DNA of 6,922 nt from NCBI GenBank assembly GCA_004357015.1, contig SMXE01000133.1, forward strand, positions 1 to 6,922, written 5' to 3'. Position numbers and translations under genes: made by a program. The number at the start of each line of letters is the position of its first letter. Position 1 is the stretch's first letter. Source of the stretch: Caldithrix sp. (GTDB lineage Bacteria > Zhuqueibacterota > Zhuqueibacteria > Oceanimicrobiales > Oceanimicrobiaceae). Of this stretch, positions 5,660 through 6,922 are shown one piece after another. The notes under the pieces are model-generated. The model saw only the letters and a list, made by a program, of their open reading frames with translations. It did not search any database and had not been told where the DNA came from.

Positions 5660-6922
5660 ACACCCGGCCAAACATCGTCCTGATCACTGCGGATTCTTTG
5701 CGCGCCGACCGGCTGGGCTGCTACGGCTACCGCCTGCCCACCACGCCCAATCTGGATACGTTTGCCGGGGAGTCCACCCGATTCACGCATGCTTTCTCCA
5801 ACGGGCCGAACACGCCACACGCTTTCCCTGCAATTATGGCTGGGCGTTGCTCGCTACAGTCGCGAAAACTGGGGCTGTTTGATGTACCGGTGACCCTTGC
5901 CGAGGCGCTGCAACAAACAGGCTACCACACGATGGGGTTTAATGCTGCCAACCCCTACATTTCCCGATATTTTCATTACGATCGCGGGTTTGATCAGTTT
6001 TACGACTATCTGACTTTTGAGATTCCGCAGCCACGGGGAGAGCGCAGGCTGCCCGCAGAATCTGAATCGGCTTCCGTGGATCACTCGTCACTGATCACTA
6101 TCCCCGGCCTGGATGTCGAGCGGTATCTGGTCGGTGAAGAGAGTATTCGTGCGAAAGCGCAGCTCGAAATGCAATTTCACGAGCATGTGTTTCATGCGGT
6201 GGAAAAGCGGCCTGAGGATAAGCCGGTCTTTTTGTGGCTGCACTACATGGACACTCATTATCCCTACTTACCTCAGAAAGAACCACAAGTTGAACTCAAT
6301 GGTCACTCAATTTCCAGGGAGGAAAATCTACGTCTGAACCAGCGGGTTCGGGAAAATGCCGCCCTTTCCCCGGAGGCGCTTGCCCGGGTAAGCGGTCTTT
6401 ACAATGCTTCGGTGCGCCAGTTGGATGCTAAAGTCGGAGAGCTTTTTGATTTTCTGAAGAGGACCGCTCTGTACGATTCATCTCTGATTGTTTTTACGGC
6501 AGATCACGGCGAGGAATTTATGGATCACGGCGATCTGCAGCACAAATCCAAATTGTACGATGAACTCATGCATGTGCCGCTCATGGTTAAGCGGCCGCGC
6601 CAGAGTCGATATTACGCGCGCAGCGATTTAGTTAGCCTCCTGCAAATCGCGCCGAGCATACTCGCATGCTTGGATATCGAAAATTTGTTTGAATACCAGA
6701 GTTTTTTTGAGGATTCATCATCTTACGTCGATAACCGAAACATGGCGGCCTTTGCGGCGGCGAGCTACGGCACTGATGGGCGTACTCCGACGGACGAGAG
6801 AATGTTGCAGACAGACATAATGCCAAAGGTGTATTGCTGCCGCAGCCAACACATGAAAGTGATTACGGATACCGGTGGCGAATCGCAAGTATTCAACTTG
6901 CTAAGTGACCCCACAGAAAGCA
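5656..6922 (+). CDS. Sulfatase / alkaline phosphatase superfamily enzyme, 3' end cut by window
   Basis: Opens at GTG 5656 inside the previous gene's stop and runs without a stop to the window end: 422 complete codons of a family usually about 450-550 long. AAGGAG at 5636-5641 is a possible ribosome site, somewhat distant. The N-terminus NIVLITADSLRADRLGCYGY (6-25) carries the first metal ligand D13, then TPNLDTFA (30-37). LHYMDTHYPY (195-204) holds H201. FTADHGEEFMDHG (280-292) has D283 and H284, the second metal pair, and K299 precedes the conserved LYDELMHVPLMV. The sulfatase C-x-P-S-R motif is missing: the aligned segment is NGPNTPHAFPAIMAGR (49-64), with Thr53 at the nucleophile position. 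No formylglycine sulfatase activity is therefore expected. A phosphodiesterase, phosphatase or phospho-group transferase is more likely. No signal peptide is visible, so it appears cytoplasmic as read. Confidence 0.88.
   Translation, partial: MNTRPNIVLITADSLRADRLGCYGYRLPTTPNLDTFAGESTRFTHAFSNGPNTPHAFPAIMAGRCSLQSRKLGLFDVPVTLAEALQQTGYHTMGFNAANPYISRYFHYDRGFDQFYDYLTFEIPQPRGERRLPAESESASVDHSSLITIPGLDVERYLVGEESIRAKAQLEMQFHEHVFHAVEKRPEDKPVFLWLHYMDTHYPYLPQKEPQVELNGHSISREENLRLNQRVRENAALSPEALARVSGLYNASVRQLDAKVGELFDFLKRTALYDSSLIVFTADHGEEFMDHGDLQHKSKLYDELMHVPLMVKRPRQSRYYARSDLVSLLQIAPSILACLDIENLFEYQSFFEDSSSYVDNRNMAAFAAASYGTDGRTPTDERMLQTDIMPKVYCCRSQHMKVITDTGGESQVFNLLSDPTES

Noticed and set aside
5848..5865. 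Cys65 in RCSLQSR as a possible formylglycine motif in the sulfatase-like protein
   Set aside because: The arginine is at +5, not +4, there is no Pro/Ala at +2, and it lies after the AGR segment that normally follows the catalytic residue.

Overview
All genes in this window lie on the + strand, tightly packed or overlapping, and look like one operon for a cell-surface glycan. The lipobox protein resembling the LolB-like DUF4292 family suggests a diderm (Gram-negative-type) bacterium. The gene order and the small protein paired with a sulfatase remind me of uncultured FCB-group lineages (Calditrichota/KSB1-like). That placement is an inference, not something the sequence proves. I see no mobile element, RNA gene, CRISPR array, clear promoter or terminator. 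No gene-free stretch is longer than about 25 bases, apart from the 2956-3068 interval, which holds the gmhA remnant.

Layout. 1-82 is the C-terminal tail of an upstream protein, probably TPR-type. 107-955 is a LolB-like (DUF4292-type) outer-membrane lipoprotein. 961-1911 is a membrane-anchored family 2 glycosyltransferase. 1927-4293 is a heptose-activation block: hddA (sugar 7-phosphate kinase), a 42-codon fragment that looks like an internally deleted gmhA, hddC (nucleotidyltransferase) and a gmhB-type bisphosphatase. 4290-5426 is a family 4 glycosyltransferase. 5444-5659 is a small, possibly ribbon-helix-helix-like protein. 5656-6922 is a sulfatase/alkaline-phosphatase-superfamily enzyme cut by the window end.

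How they work together. HddA, GmhB and HddC would convert D-glycero-D-manno-heptose 7-phosphate to the 1,7-bisphosphate, the 1-phosphate and finally GDP-D-glycero-alpha-D-manno-heptose. The GT4 enzyme, and possibly the GT2 enzyme via a lipid-linked sugar, would place sugars on a glycan. The sulfatase-fold enzyme may modify it by phospho-group transfer or hydrolysis. The first pathway enzyme, the sedoheptulose 7-phosphate isomerase GmhA, is not intact here. In its usual slot sits a short frame whose start resembles the GmhA N-terminus and whose end loosely resembles its C-terminus. This is the most unusual feature of the window.
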